In this document: piece by piece, positions 31,317-41,909 of the stretch
Position numbering within the stretch: the first letter of the stretch is position 1
Layout: the number at the start of each line of letters is the position of its first letter
Assembly: GCF_006861825.1 (NCBI RefSeq)
Contig: NZ_VDGI01000018.1
Span: 1 to 64,000 of the forward strand
From: Psychrobacillus vulpis
GTDB taxonomy: Bacteria; Bacillota; Bacilli; Bacillales_A; Planococcaceae
Direction: 5' to 3'
Length of the DNA stretch: 64,000 bases
Notes under the pieces: generated by a model
Told to the model about the DNA's origin: nothing
Databases searched by the model: none
The model's input: the letters and a program-made list of their open reading frames with translations, nothing else
Made by a program: the position numbers and the translations under genes

Positions 31317-32339
31317 AGAAATTTGAAGAAATTGATTCTTTAAAGGAAAACATAAAGAAAATGTAGTACCAACACCTAGCTCCGATTGCACCAATACTAC
31401 TATTCCTAGTTTTTCAGCTGCATTTTTAGCTAAGTATAGGCCCATACCTGTGGATGCTGTAGTAAGACGCCCTGTTGATCCAGTAAATGATTTGTCAAAA
31501 ATTCTAGGCAAATCTGCTTTACTAATCCCAATCCCCTCGTCTTGTATATGCAATAATACATGACCGGTTTGGTCTCTAGTTACAAAAACCCTAATTTCTG
31601 TGTTTTCATCGCTATATTTCACTGCATTAGTTAATAACTGCCGAACAATGAATGAGAACCATTTTTGATCCGTCAGCACTTCTACCTCTAAATCCACTAG
31701 GTCAAAGCCTATTCCTTTTTCCATACACCAGGCAAGTAGTTCACGAATTTCTTTATGTATAATTTTCTGAAGTACAATAGTCTCCATCATATTATCTATT
31801 CCAATAGAAGGTAGTCTTGTATTGTGCAATTGTTGGTCTAATAGCAAGTGAATACGGAGCCATTCTAGCTCCATTTTTTTCTGTAAAATAGGATTCTCTA
31901 TTGAATCTATCATTAATCTTATAGCAGTTATAGGCGTCTTCATTTCGTGAATCCATATAAGAGTACGATCATTTTCCTCGGAAAAGTCTACCTTGACGGC
32001 ATTTAACTCTTCTCTACTTTTTAAGACTACTTCTTCTATCGCTTCAGCAAAGAGATGTTCAAAAGGAGTACACCCATCAGGAAACAAAGCAAGAAGAGTA
32101 TCAAAATCAAGCTGTTTTTCCAGTTGAATCATGACATTCAACTTTCTCAAATATCGTGTTTCAATAAAAAAACGCCATGCTAAAAACAGAATAAACAAGA
32201 TTATATTCACGCTATTAATATAAATTGTAGATGTATGAACAAATGCAACATCTAATGCTAGAATAAAATTTAACCAAATTTGCATAACAATAAAAAAAAG
32301 AATCCACGCTTTTCTTTCTTTCAAAAATAATAGCAACAC
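31308..32339 (-). CDS. intramembrane-sensing histidine kinase (BceS-like)
   Basis: 343 aa. Two N-terminal helices (about 12-30 and 41-58) are joined by only about ten residues, so there is no sensor domain. The H box is WIHEMKTPITAI with His131; N box LLTNAVKYSDEN; G boxes DEGIGISKADLPRIF and STGMGLYLAKN. Kinases of this kind take their signal from the cognate Bce transporter rather than from a ligand directly. GTG 32339 follows AAGGAGGT, which lies in the last codons of the regulator gene. Confidence 0.92.
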   Translation of the reverse strand: MLLLFLKERKAWILFFIVMQIWLNFILALDVAFVHTSTIYINSVNIILFILFLAWRFFIETRYLRKLNVMIQLEKQLDFDTLLALFPDGCTPFEHLFAEAIEEVVLKSREELNAVKVDFSEENDRTLIWIHEMKTPITAIRLMIDSIENPILQKKMELEWLRIHLLLDQQLHNTRLPSIGIDNMMETIVLQKIIHKEIRELLAWCMEKGIGFDLVDLEVEVLTDQKWFSFIVRQLLTNAVKYSDENTEIRVFVTRDQTGHVLLHIQDEGIGISKADLPRIFDKSFTGSTGRLTTASTGMGLYLAKNAAEKLGIVVLVQSELGVGTTFSLCFPLKNQFLQISSR

Positions 32340-32345
32340 AACAGA

Positions 32346-33035
32346 CTATACCTCCTTTGTTATCGCCATATAACCTAGACCTTTTTTCGTTACAATAACA
32401 TCATTTAAGCCAATTTCCTCAAGTTTAATACGTAGTCTATTAACATTAACTGAAAGTGTATTGTCATTGACGAACCTTTCATCATCCCATAATTTCCGCA
32501 TAAGTTCGTCACGAGAAACAATTTTATCTACCGATTGTAATAATACACGCAATATAAAGAGCTCGTTCTTTGTTAGTTCGCTCGTTTGATCATTACATGT
32601 AATGCTACTTCTTGAATAATCAATAATTGAGCCATTCCAACTATTAATGTCTACTTTCTCATCTAAATAATCATATGTTCTACGAAATGTAGCCTGAACT
32701 TTGGCAAGAAGTACATCCATATTAAACGGTTTTTGAACGAAATCATCTGCCCCCATTTGCATAGCCATTACCATATCCATTGGATGATCACGTGACGACA
32801 AGAAGATTATCGGTACCTTTGAAATATGGCGAATCTCTCTACACCAATGGAATCCATCAAATGCAGGAAGCTGAATGTCTATAATTACTAATTGCGGCTT
32901 TTCTTCTACAAAAATCTGTATTACTTTTTGAAAGTCATTCGGTCGGATTACATCAAATGACCATTGGACAAATCTCTCTTTAATCATTTCAAAAATGGAA
33001 TAGTCGTCTTCTATTACCAATATTTTAGCGTTCAC
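32346..33035 (-). CDS. OmpR-family response regulator (BceR-like)
   Basis: 229 aa. Receiver domain with acidic pocket IEDD and phospho-acceptor Asp53 (VIIDIQLPAFDG), conserved FLSSRD and QKPF; C-terminal winged helix (SELTKNELFILRVLL ... LSVNVNRLRIKLEE). GTG 33035 is preferred over GTG 33044 because GAGGTGAG then has room upstream. It probably activates the ABC genes two cistrons downstream. Confidence 0.92.
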   Translation of the reverse strand: MNAKILVIEDDYSIFEMIKERFVQWSFDVIRPNDFQKVIQIFVEEKPQLVIIDIQLPAFDGFHWCREIRHISKVPIIFLSSRDHPMDMVMAMQMGADDFVQKPFNMDVLLAKVQATFRRTYDYLDEKVDINSWNGSIIDYSRSSITCNDQTSELTKNELFILRVLLQSVDKIVSRDELMRKLWDDERFVNDNTLSVNVNRLRIKLEEIGLNDVIVTKKGLGYMAITKEV

Positions 33036-33078
33036 TACACTCACCTCTTACCAATTAGTTTACACTATTTTTTCGCAT

Positions 33079-33114
33079 AAAAAAAATCCATCTCGTCGTC
33101 ACGAGATGGATTTT
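33079..33114 (-). terminator. terminator after tuf
   Basis: Perfect 14-bp stem AAAATCCATCTCGT / ACGAGATGGATTTT (33083-33096 with 33101-33114, 4-nt loop), with a T run on the minus strand. It isolates the Bce module from the str operon. Confidence 0.95.
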
Positions 33115-33131
33115 AACTTGTAATTTAGAAA

Positions 33132-34319
33132 TTACTTAGTAATAGTAGCAACTACACCAGCGCCTACAGTACGTCCACCCTCACGGATAGAGAACTTAGT
33201 ACCTTCTTCAAGAGCGATTGGAGCGATCAAAGAAACTGTCATTTCGATGTTGTCTCCAGGCATAACCATTTCTACGCCTTCTGGAAGGTTACAAACGCCA
33301 GTTACGTCCGTTGTACGGAAGTAGAACTGTGGACGGTAGTTAGAGAAGAATGGAGTATGACGTCCACCCTCTTCTTTTGAAAGAACATAAACTTCAGCTT
33401 TGAAGTCTGTGTGTGGTGTGATTGTACCTGGTTTAGCTAATACTTGACCACGTTGGATATCTTCACGAGCAACCCCACGAAGAAGAGCACCGATGTTGTC
33501 ACCAGCTTCTGCATAGTCAAGAAGTTTACGGAACATTTCAACACCTGTAACAGTAGTTGATTTTGCATCTTCAACGATACCGATGATGTCTACAACGTCT
33601 CCAACTTTAACTTGGCCACGTTCAACACGTCCTGTAGCAACTGTACCACGACCTGTGATTGAGAATACATCCTCGATTGGCATCATGAATGGTTTGTCAG
33701 TTTGACGTTCTGGAGTTGGGATATAGCTATCAACAGCGTCCATTAACTCAACAATTTTTTCTTCCCAATCTGCTTCGCCTTCAAGAGCTTTAAGAGCAGA
33801 ACCTTTAATTACTGGAATGTCGTCGCCTGGGAAATCGTATTCAGAAAGAAGGTCACGAATTTCCATTTCAACTAATTCAAGAAGTTCTTCGTCGTCTACC
33901 ATGTCACATTTGTTCATGAATACAACTAGGTAAGGAACACCTACTTGACGTGAAAGAAGAATATGCTCACGAGTTTGTGGCATTGGGCCATCAGCAGCAG
34001 ATACTACTAGAATACCGCCGTCCATTTGAGCTGCACCTGTGATCATGTTTTTAACATAGTCAGCATGTCCTGGGCAGTCTACGTGTGCATAGTGACGACT
34101 TGCAGTTTCATACTCAACGTGTGAAGTATTGATTGTGATTCCACGTTCTTTTTCTTCTGGTGCGTTGTCGATGTCAGCGTATGATTTAGCTGTACCACCC
34201 ATTTTTTTAGAAAGAACTGTTGCGATAGCAGCAGTTAAAGTTGTTTTACCATGGTCAACGTGTCCGATTGTACCAATATTAGCATGCGTTTTTGAACGGT
34301 CAAATTTTTCTTTAGCCAT
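33132..34319 (-). CDS. tuf: translation elongation factor Tu
   Basis: 395 aa. G motifs GHVDHGKTT (19-27), [12 protein letters not shown]; domains 2 and 3 complete, ending GVVATITK. It brings aminoacyl-tRNA to the ribosome. It lies 117 bp after fusA and has a promoter of its own in that gap. Confidence 0.99.
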   Translation of the reverse strand: MAKEKFDRSKTHANIGTIGHVDHGKTTLTAAIATVLSKKMGGTAKSYADIDNAPEEKERGITINTSHVEYETASRHYAHVDCPGHADYVKNMITGAAQMDGGILVVSAADGPMPQTREHILLSRQVGVPYLVVFMNKCDMVDDEELLELVEMEIRDLLSEYDFPGDDIPVIKGSALKALEGEADWEEKIVELMDAVDSYIPTPERQTDKPFMMPIEDVFSITGRGTVATGRVERGQVKVGDVVDIIGIVEDAKSTTVTGVEMFRKLLDYAEAGDNIGALLRGVAREDIQRGQVLAKPGTITPHTDFKAEVYVLSKEEGGRHTPFFSNYRPQFYFRTTDVTGVCNLPEGVEMVMPGDNIEMTVSLIAPIALEEGTKFSIREGGRTVGAGVVATITK

Positions 34320-34407
34320 TAGAGAAATCCTCCTCAGTAATTGTATGATTTTTTATGATAAAAGGTAGAGGGCGTACGTCCCCCTATCTTTTATACACTA
34401 CAAATTA

Positions 34408-34436
34408 GTTATACTTTAATTTTGGTGAAATTTCAA
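34408..34436 (-). promoter_or_regulatory. promoter between fusA and tuf
   Basis: TTGAAA (34436-34431), 17-nt spacer, TATAAC (34413-34408) on the minus strand, immediately after the fusA stop. A hairpin AGGGGG/CCCTCT follows in the tuf leader (34383 to 34365). It would allow extra EF-Tu synthesis. Confidence 0.7.
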
Positions 34437-36515
34437 TTATTCACCTTTATGTTTTTTAATAATTTCTTCCGAAATTGATTTTGGAACATCTTCATAGTGA
34501 TCAAACACCATAGAGAATACTCCACGTCCTTGCGTATTAGAACGTAAAGACGTTGCATATCCGAACATTTCAGCAAGTGGAACCATTGCACGAACAACTT
34601 GTGCGTTTCCACGAGCATCCATACCTTCAACGCGACCACGACGAGACGTGATATCACCCATGATGTCTCCTAAATATTCTTCAGGAATAACAACTTCTAC
34701 TTTCATGATTGGCTCAAGAAGTACTGGGTTTACTTTAGATACAGCATTTTTCAATGCCATAGATGCAGCAATTTTAAATGCCATCTCATTCGAGTCAACA
34801 TCATGGTATGATCCGTCGAATAATTTAGCTTTAATATCGATTAATGGGAAACCAGCAAGTACACCATTGTCAAGAGAGTCACGAAGACCCGCTTCTACAG
34901 CTGGAATATATTCACGTGGAACAACCCCACCAACGATTGCGTTCTCAAATTCAAAGCCTTTTCCTTCTTCGTTTGGAGAGAACTCAATCCAAACGTGTCC
35001 GAACTGACCACGTCCACCAGATTGGCGTACGAATTTACCTTCAACTTGTGCCGAAGAACGGAAAGTTTCACGGTAAGATACTTGTGGAGCACCTACGTTA
35101 GCTTCAACCTTAAATTCACGACGCATACGGTCAACTAGAATATCAAGGTGAAGTTCACCCATACCAGCGATAATTACTTGACCAGTTTCTTGGTCAGTAT
35201 GAACGCGGAATGTTGGATCTTCTTCAGAAAGTTTTTGTAGAGCTTGACCCATTTTATCTTGGTCTGCTTTAGTTTTAGGCTCAACAGATAACGAAATAAC
35301 TGGTTCTGGGAATTCCATAGACTCAAGAATTACTAGAGCTTTTTCATCACATAGTGTATCACCAGTAGTTGTATCTTTTAGACCTACAGCGGCAGCGATA
35401 TCTCCAGCGTAAACTTGAGAAATCTCTTCACGAGAGTTAGCATGCATTTGTAGAATACGGCCTACACGCTCACGCTTACCTTTTGTAGAGTTTTGTACGT
35501 ATGAACCTGCTTGAAGAGTACCAGAATACACACGGAAGAATGTTAACTTACCAACATAAGGGTCAGTCATTACTTTAAACGCTAATGCAGAGAATGGTTC
35601 TGAGTCATCTGAATGACGTTCAATTTCTTCTTCGCTATCTGGGTCGATCCCTTTCATAGCAGGAATATCAAGTGGTGATGGAAGGTATGCAACAACTGCG
35701 TCCAAAACTTTTTGAACACCTTTGTTTTTAAATGCAGTACCACATACTACTGGATAGAATTGTATGTTTAGAGTACCTTTACGAATACCATTAACTAATT
35801 CTTCGTTCGTAACTTCTTCTCCACCAAGATATTTTTCCATCAAATCTTCGTCAAGTTCAGCTACCGCTTCAACTAATTTTTCACGGTATTCTTCAGCTTG
35901 TGCTTTGTATTCTTCTGGAATTTCTACTTCTTGGATATCAGTTCCTAAATCATTACCATATACAGTAGCTTTCATCGTTACTAAGTCGATAATTCCACTG
36001 AATTGGTCTTCAGAACCAATTGGTAACTGAATAGGATGAGCGTTAGCTTGTAAACGGTCACGAAGTGTTCCTACAGAATATAGGAAGTCCGCACCTGTTT
36101 TATCCATTTTGTTTACGAATACAATACGTGGTACGCCATAAGTTGTAGCTTGACGCCATACTGTTTCAGTTTGAGGTTCAACACCAGATTGAGCATCTAG
36201 TACTGTAACTGCACCATCAAGTACACGAAGTGAACGTTCAACTTCAACTGTGAAGTCTACGTGTCCAGGTGTATCAATGATATTTACACGGTGGTTATCC
36301 CAAGCAGCTGTCGTTGCAGCAGAAGTGATTGTAATACCACGTTCTTGTTCTTGTTCCATCCAGTCCATTTGTGATGCACCTTCATGCGTTTCACCAATTT
36401 TGTGGATTTTACCAGTGTAATATAGAATACGCTCCGTAGTAGTCGTTTTACCAGCATCGATGTGAGCCATGATACCGATATTACGTGTTTTTTCTAAGGA
36501 GAACTCTCTAGCCAT
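34437..36515 (-). CDS. fusA: translation elongation factor G
   Basis: 692 aa. G motifs [23 protein letters not shown]; five-domain EF-G ending [10 protein letters not shown]. It drives tRNA-mRNA translocation and ribosome recycling. It sits between rpsG and tuf in the str operon. Confidence 0.99.
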   Translation of the reverse strand: MAREFSLEKTRNIGIMAHIDAGKTTTTERILYYTGKIHKIGETHEGASQMDWMEQEQERGITITSAATTAAWDNHRVNIIDTPGHVDFTVEVERSLRVLDGAVTVLDAQSGVEPQTETVWRQATTYGVPRIVFVNKMDKTGADFLYSVGTLRDRLQANAHPIQLPIGSEDQFSGIIDLVTMKATVYGNDLGTDIQEVEIPEEYKAQAEEYREKLVEAVAELDEDLMEKYLGGEEVTNEELVNGIRKGTLNIQFYPVVCGTAFKNKGVQKVLDAVVAYLPSPLDIPAMKGIDPDSEEEIERHSDDSEPFSALAFKVMTDPYVGKLTFFRVYSGTLQAGSYVQNSTKGKRERVGRILQMHANSREEISQVYAGDIAAAVGLKDTTTGDTLCDEKALVILESMEFPEPVISLSVEPKTKADQDKMGQALQKLSEEDPTFRVHTDQETGQVIIAGMGELHLDILVDRMRREFKVEANVGAPQVSYRETFRSSAQVEGKFVRQSGGRGQFGHVWIEFSPNEEGKGFEFENAIVGGVVPREYIPAVEAGLRDSLDNGVLAGFPLIDIKAKLFDGSYHDVDSNEMAFKIAASMALKNAVSKVNPVLLEPIMKVEVVIPEEYLGDIMGDITSRRGRVEGMDARGNAQVVRAMVPLAEMFGYATSLRSNTQGRGVFSMVFDHYEDVPKSISEEIIKKHKGE

Positions 36516-36565
36516 ATTGTATTTCTCCTTCCAATTCGGATTAGAGTATGATTTTTAAATGAATC

Positions 36566-37036
36566 TTACCAACGATAGTGTGCGAATGCTTTGTTAGCTT
36601 CCGCCATTTTGTGCATATCTTCACGTTTCTTAACTGATGCACCTGTGTTGTTTGATGCGTCAAGAATTTCGTTAGCTAAACGCTCTTCCATCGTTTTTTC
36701 TCCACGAAGACGTGAATAGTTTACTAAGTAGCGAAGACCTAGTGTTGAACGACGGTCAGGACGTACTTCAACTGGTACTTGGTAGTTTGCACCACCAACA
36801 CGACGAGCACGTACTTCAAGAACTGGCATTACATTGTTTAGTGCAGCTTCGAATACTTCTAAAGCGTCTTTACCAGAACGTTCTTTTACAAGATCAAACG
36901 CTCCGTATAGAATTTTTTGAGAAGTACCTCTTTTACCATCAATCATCATTTTGTTAATTAAACGAGTTACTAGTTTTGAATTATAAATTGGATCTGGTAA
37001 CACGTCACGTTTGGAAACAGGACCTTTACGAGGCAT
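36566..37036 (-). CDS. rpsG: 30S ribosomal protein S7
   Basis: 156 aa, [20 protein letters not shown] to NKAFAHYRW. It nucleates assembly of the 30S head. Confidence 0.99.
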   Translation of the reverse strand: MPRKGPVSKRDVLPDPIYNSKLVTRLINKMMIDGKRGTSQKILYGAFDLVKERSGKDALEVFEAALNNVMPVLEVRARRVGGANYQVPVEVRPDRRSTLGLRYLVNYSRLRGEKTMEERLANEILDASNNTGASVKKREDMHKMAEANKAFAHYRW

Positions 37037-37082
37037 GTGTTTTCCTCCTTTCGACGAATGTCAAATTATTGATTACTAAAAA

Positions 37083-37505
37083 TTAGTTTTTCTTTTCTTT
37101 CGGGCGTTTTGCACCGTATAAAGAACGGCTTTGCATACGACCATTAACACCAGCTGTATCAAGAGCACCACGTACGATATGATAACGTACCCCTGGTAAG
37201 TCTTTTACACGTCCTCCGCGGATAAGTACAACACTATGTTCTTGTAGGTTGTGTCCTTCTCCTGGAATATAAGCAGTAACCTCTAACGTATTTGTTAAAC
37301 GTACACGCGCATATTTACGAAGTGCTGAGTTTGGTTTTTTCGGCGTCATAGTACCAACACGAGTACAAACCCCACGCTTTTGTGGCGAGTTAAGATTTGT
37401 AGCTGATTTTTTAAAGCTGTTATAGCCTTTTCCTAATGCTGGAGACTTTGATTTCGTGATATTGGATTTACGAGGCTTACGTACCAATTGGTTAATTGTA
37501 GGCAT
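37083..37505 (-). CDS. rpsL: 30S ribosomal protein S12
   Basis: 140 aa. The decoding-centre loops are wild type: [15 protein letters not shown] (streptomycin-sensitive lysine) and [14 protein letters not shown]. Ends RPKEKKN. Confidence 0.99.
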   Translation of the reverse strand: MPTINQLVRKPRKSNITKSKSPALGKGYNSFKKSATNLNSPQKRGVCTRVGTMTPKKPNSALRKYARVRLTNTLEVTAYIPGEGHNLQEHSVVLIRGGRVKDLPGVRYHIVRGALDTAGVNGRMQSRSLYGAKRPKEKKN

Positions 37506-37603
37506 CGATTATTCCTCCCTTCATTTGTTCTTGTTAATACCACACATCCAGGTGGTTCATTTTTGGGGTAAAAACAAAGTCTTTGTGTTTCACACAAAAA
37601 CTG

Positions 37604-37852
37604 TTACACAGTAATAGCTACTACCGACGCGCCTAAACGCAATCCACAAGCTTTACCAAGATCTACTTTAGACTCAACATAGTGAACAAAAACATTGTTT
37701 TCAAGTGCTGTTTGACTTGCAAGTTCAATGATTTTCTTTTCTACATCAAGCGCAATATAAACTTCTTTGACAAGCCCTTTTTTCATTGCTTTTACTGCTT
37801 GCTTTGTACCGATGATTGTATTTTTTGCTTGCTTCACTTTTTCATAAGACAT
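37604..37852 (-). CDS. rplGB: L7Ae-family ribosomal protein (YbxF / L7Ae-like)
   Basis: 82 aa, MSYEKVKQAKNTIIGTKQAV, with the L7Ae RNA-binding core (GLVKEVYIALDV, LGKACGLRLGASVVAI). B. subtilis YbxF binds kink-turn RNA. ATG 37852 lies 8 nt after GGAGG and gives exactly the family length; the earlier in-frame starts overlap that site. First gene of the str transcript. Confidence 0.95.
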   Translation of the reverse strand: MSYEKVKQAKNTIIGTKQAVKAMKKGLVKEVYIALDVEKKIIELASQTALENNVFVHYVESKVDLGKACGLRLGASVVAITV

Positions 37853-37899
37853 TTTCATATCCTCCAAAGCTACAAGTCAGATAACTATCAACCTTAAAT

Positions 37900-37928
37900 A
37901 TATTATCATTCCTAGAAAAAGGTGTCAA
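37900..37928 (-). promoter_or_regulatory. sigma-A promoter of the str operon
   Basis: TTGACA (37928-37923), 17-nt spacer, TAATAT (37905-37900) on the minus strand, upstream of rplGB-rpsL-rpsG-fusA and immediately after the rpoC terminator. Confidence 0.88.
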
Positions 37929-37942
37929 CACTAATTATAAAA

Positions 37943-38035
37943 AATATTAGGGAGAACAGTACCAGATTCTTATTTGACTTAGTTCAGTGGGATCTTAAAC
38001 CCCACTGAATCAAGTTAAATTTTCTCCCTAATATT
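37943..38035 (-). terminator. two-tier terminator after rpoC
   Basis: Outer perfect 14-bp stem AATATTAGGGAGAA / TTCTCCCTAATATT (38035-38022 with 37956-37943) followed by T's, enclosing a second hairpin TTCAGTGGG/CCCACTGAA (38009-38001 with 37991-37983). Together they make a 93-nt cruciform-like structure. Confidence 0.9.
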
Positions 38036-38041
38036 CAAATA

Positions 38042-41000
38042 TTATTCAGCGCTTACTGCTTCTTTTTCCGTATCTTTATTACCGATAATTTGAATTTGAC
38101 GATAACGTTGCATACCTGTACCAGCCGGAACTAGTTTACCGATAATTACGTTTTCTTTCAATCCTAGTAATTCATCACGTTTTCCTTTAATCGCTGCATC
38201 TGTTAAGACACGAGTCGTTTCTTGGAATGATGCTGCAGATAGGAATGATTCCGTTTCAAGTGAAGCTTTTGTAATACCAAGAATTACTGGGCGACAAGTT
38301 GCAGGTATCTTACCTTGAAGAACTGCATCTTTATTCGCTTCAGCAAATTGATGAATATCAAGCAGTGATCCTGGAAGTAATTCCGTTTCACCAGCTTCAA
38401 TAACACGAATTTTACGAAGCATTTGGCGAACCATTACTTCGATGTGCTTATCACCAATTTCTACCCCTTGCATACGGTAAACTTTCTGTACTTCTTTTAA
38501 TAAGTACACTTGAACCGTCGAAACATCTTTTACTTTTAACAATTCTTTAGGATCCACAGAACCTTCTGTTAATACTTGACCACGATTAATAACATCGTTT
38601 ACTTGAACTTTTAGACGAGCATTATAAGGTGCTAAGTACTTACGGGTTTCTACGCTACCTTGAATTGTAATTTCTTTTTGACCTTCTCTAATTTCATCAA
38701 TTTCAGTGACAATCCCTGTAATTTCTGAAATAACTGCTTGCCCTTTTGGATTACGAGCTTCGAAAATTTCTTGGATACGTGGAAGACCTTGAGTAATATC
38801 GTCTCCAGCAACCCCACCTGTATGGAATGTACGCATCGTTAACTGTGTACCTGGTTCTCCGATTGATTGAGCAGCAATAATACCAACTGCTTCTCCAACC
38901 TCTACAGTATCACCAGTTGCTAAGTTAAGACCGTAACATTTTTTACATACACCGTGTTTTGTGTTACATGTGAATGCGGAACGAATCGTTATCTCTCCGA
39001 TACCTGCTTCTTCAATAACACGAGCAACGTCTTGTGTAATAAGTCCGTCTTTTTCTAAGATAACTTCATTTGTAGTAGGATGGAAAATTGTTTTCTTTGT
39101 ATGGCGACCAACAATACGCTCACCAAACTCTTCAATTACTTCCGTACCTTCCATAAGTGAACCAATTAGCAAACCACGGTCTGTTCCACAATCATCTTCA
39201 CGTACGATAACATCTTGTGCCACGTCAACAAGACGACGAGTTAAGTAACCGGAATCGGCCGTTTTAAGTGCAGTATCAGCAAGACCTTTACGAGCACCGT
39301 GTGTTGAGATGAAGTATTCAAGTACTGTTAACCCTTCACGGAACGAAGACTTGATCGGAAGTTCGATAATTCGACCAGCCGGGTTGGCCATCAGTCCACG
39401 CATACCTGCAAGCTGAGTAAAGTTGGATGCGTTACCACGGGCACCAGAGTCACTCATCATGAAGATTGGGTTCATGTTATCTAGAGATTTCATCAGTTTA
39501 TCTTGAATTACTTCTTTCGCTTTACTCCAATGTCCGATTACACTAGCATAACGCTCGTCTTCCGTGATTAGACCACGACGGAATTGTTTCATCACTTTAT
39601 CTACTTTTCCTTGTGCTTCTTCAAGAATTTCACCTTTATCAGGAAGTACCACGATATCAGAAATACCGATTGTAATACCTGCTTTAGTTGAGTATTTAAA
39701 TCCTAGAGATTTCATACGGTCAAGCATCTTAGACGTTTCTGTAATATGGAAACGTTTAAATACTTCCGCAATGATATTTCCAAGAATTTTCTTCTTGAAT
39801 GGCTGAACAAGATCCATAGAATCGATATGTTTCTTCACATCAGTAGATGTAGAAACAAAGTATTTTTCAGGAGTTTCAATTTGTAGATTGAAATCCGTTG
39901 GCTCATTAATATACGGGAACGTTTCTGGAAGTATTTCATTGAAAATGACTTTACCTACAGTTGTTAGTAATAACATTTTGTTTTGTTCGTCCGTAAATGT
40001 TTGGTTTTTTAATGATGATGCAGCAATTGCAATACGAGTATGCAAATGTACATGACCAGTGTTATATGCAATCAATACCTCTTCTGGACCATAGAAAGTT
40101 GTACCTTCCCCTGTTGCACCTTTACGCTCAAGAGTTAAGTAATAGTTTCCTAAAACCATATCTTGAGATGGAGTAACAACTGGTTTTCCATCTTTCGGGT
40201 TCAAAATGTTTTGAGCTGCAAGCATTAGTAAACGAGCTTCTGCTTGTGCTTCCGCTGATAGTGGTACGTGAACAGCCATTTGGTCACCATCGAAGTCAGC
40301 GTTATAAGCTGTACATACTAATGGGTGAAGACGAATTGCACGACCTTCAACTAATGTCGGCTCAAATGCTTGAATTCCTAGACGGTGAAGAGTAGGTGCG
40401 CGGTTTAGTAAAACCGGATGCTCCTTAATAACATCTTCTAATACATCCCAAACTTCTGCATGCATACGTTCAATTTTACGTTTTGCACTTTTAATATTGT
40501 GTGCTAAACCACGTTCAACAAGTTCTTTCATAACAAATGGTTTGAATAATTCAATTGCCATTTCTTTTGGAAGACCACATTGATACATTTTTAAGTTTGG
40601 TCCTACTACGATAACCGATCGACCAGAATAGTCTACACGTTTACCAAGTAAGTTTTGACGGAAACGACCTTGTTTCCCTTTCAGCATATGTGAAAGTGAT
40701 TTCAAAGGACGGTTACCTGGTCCTGTTACAGGACGGCCACGACGACCATTATCAATTAAAGCATCTACTGCTTCTTGTAACATACGTTTTTCGTTCTGAA
40801 CAATGATACTTGGAGCACCTAAGTCAAGTAAACGTTTTAAACGGTTGTTACGGTTAATAACACGACGGTATAAATCATTTAAATCAGAAGTAGCAAATCG
40901 TCCACCATCTAATTGAACCATCGGACGTAATTCTGGTGGAATTACCGGAAGAACGTCTAAAATCATCCACTCTGGTCTGTTTCCTGAGTTACGGAAAGAT

Positions 41001-41641
41001 TCTACTACCTCTAGACGTTTAATCGCACGTGTACGACGTTGACCTTGTGCAGTTTTTAACTCTTCTTTTAAACTTTCTGTTTCTTTTTCTAAATCAATTT
41101 CTTGAAGTAGACGTTTAATCGCTTCCGCACCCATAGCTGCTTGGAATTTAGTACCAAACTTATCTCGGTATGCGCGATACTCTTTTTCAGAAAGTAATTG
41201 TTTCTTTTCAAGTGGCGTGTCCGCAGGTTCAATTACTACATAAGAAGCAAAATAAATTACTTCTTCAAGTGATCTTGGAGACATATCCAAAATTAGACCC
41301 ATACGACTTGGAATACCTTTGAAATACCAAATATGTGAAACTGGTGCAGCTAATTCGATGTGTCCCATGCGTTCACGACGGACTTTTGCACGCGTTACTT
41401 CCACTCCACATCGATCACATACGACACCTTTATAACGAACTCGTTTATATTTACCACAGTGACATTCCCAATCCTTTGTAGGACCAAAAATACGTTCACA
41501 GAACAAACCATCTTTTTCTGGTTTCAACGTTCGGTAATTAATCGTTTCAGGTTTTTTTACTTCCCCGTAAGACCATGAACGGATTTTATCAGGTGAAGCT
41601 AAACCAATTTTCATATACTCAAAATTATTAACATCTATCAA
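38042..41641 (-). CDS. rpoC: DNA-directed RNA polymerase subunit beta'
   Basis: 1199 aa. N-terminal zinc site (CHCGKYK, CDRCGVE), catalytic NADFDGDQM with the three magnesium aspartates, and a second cysteine cluster ending CKKCYGLNL. It starts at TTG 41641 ([20 protein letters not shown]) after GGGAGGT; TTG is also recalled as the B. subtilis rpoC start. Confidence 0.99.
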   Translation of the reverse strand: MIDVNNFEYMKIGLASPDKIRSWSYGEVKKPETINYRTLKPEKDGLFCERIFGPTKDWECHCGKYKRVRYKGVVCDRCGVEVTRAKVRRERMGHIELAAPVSHIWYFKGIPSRMGLILDMSPRSLEEVIYFASYVVIEPADTPLEKKQLLSEKEYRAYRDKFGTKFQAAMGAEAIKRLLQEIDLEKETESLKEELKTAQGQRRTRAIKRLEVVESFRNSGNRPEWMILDVLPVIPPELRPMVQLDGGRFATSDLNDLYRRVINRNNRLKRLLDLGAPSIIVQNEKRMLQEAVDALIDNGRRGRPVTGPGNRPLKSLSHMLKGKQGRFRQNLLGKRVDYSGRSVIVVGPNLKMYQCGLPKEMAIELFKPFVMKELVERGLAHNIKSAKRKIERMHAEVWDVLEDVIKEHPVLLNRAPTLHRLGIQAFEPTLVEGRAIRLHPLVCTAYNADFDGDQMAVHVPLSAEAQAEARLLMLAAQNILNPKDGKPVVTPSQDMVLGNYYLTLERKGATGEGTTFYGPEEVLIAYNTGHVHLHTRIAIAASSLKNQTFTDEQNKMLLLTTVGKVIFNEILPETFPYINEPTDFNLQIETPEKYFVSTSTDVKKHIDSMDLVQPFKKKILGNIIAEVFKRFHITETSKMLDRMKSLGFKYSTKAGITIGISDIVVLPDKGEILEEAQGKVDKVMKQFRRGLITEDERYASVIGHWSKAKEVIQDKLMKSLDNMNPIFMMSDSGARGNASNFTQLAGMRGLMANPAGRIIELPIKSSFREGLTVLEYFISTHGARKGLADTALKTADSGYLTRRLVDVAQDVIVREDDCGTDRGLLIGSLMEGTEVIEEFGERIVGRHTKKTIFHPTTNEVILEKDGLITQDVARVIEEAGIGEITIRSAFTCNTKHGVCKKCYGLNLATGDTVEVGEAVGIIAAQSIGEPGTQLTMRTFHTGGVAGDDITQGLPRIQEIFEARNPKGQAVISEITGIVTEIDEIREGQKEITIQGSVETRKYLAPYNARLKVQVNDVINRGQVLTEGSVDPKELLKVKDVSTVQVYLLKEVQKVYRMQGVEIGDKHIEVMVRQMLRKIRVIEAGETELLPGSLLDIHQFAEANKDAVLQGKIPATCRPVILGITKASLETESFLSAASFQETTRVLTDAAIKGKRDELLGLKENVIIGKLVPAGTGMQRYRQIQIIGNKDTEKEAVSAE

Positions 41642-41909
41642 GGAGCCTACCTCCCTTTAGTCTTGTGTCTTTTGAAAGACTTTCCAAGTAGCTCTGCATT
41701 ATGCAATTTTATATGGAAACTCGGACAGGGTTCACCTGTCCGATTTCTATTAAGTAAGATAAAAAAGTATAAACTTTTTTAAATAGTTACTGCCCAAGCT
41801 TCGGCACCGTAAGCTCGAGGTCAAATGATGTTTACTCCAATAGCTAAGAAACTGCCTCCTAGTAGAACATCATTTATTATCGAAGCCAAACAGGCGTCCT
41901 TCGCTTTTT
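41642..41909 (-). other. rpoB-rpoC intergenic region with three hairpins
   Basis: 268 bp without a gene inside an otherwise tight operon. It has a perfect 9-bp hairpin (TCGGACAGG/CCTGTCCGA, 41721-41743), a small AGCTT/AAGCT hairpin (about 41799-41815), and 10-bp arms AAATGATGTT/AACATCATTT (41823-41832, 41866-41875). None has a proper T run, so they look more like RNA processing or stability elements than terminators. Confidence 0.6.
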
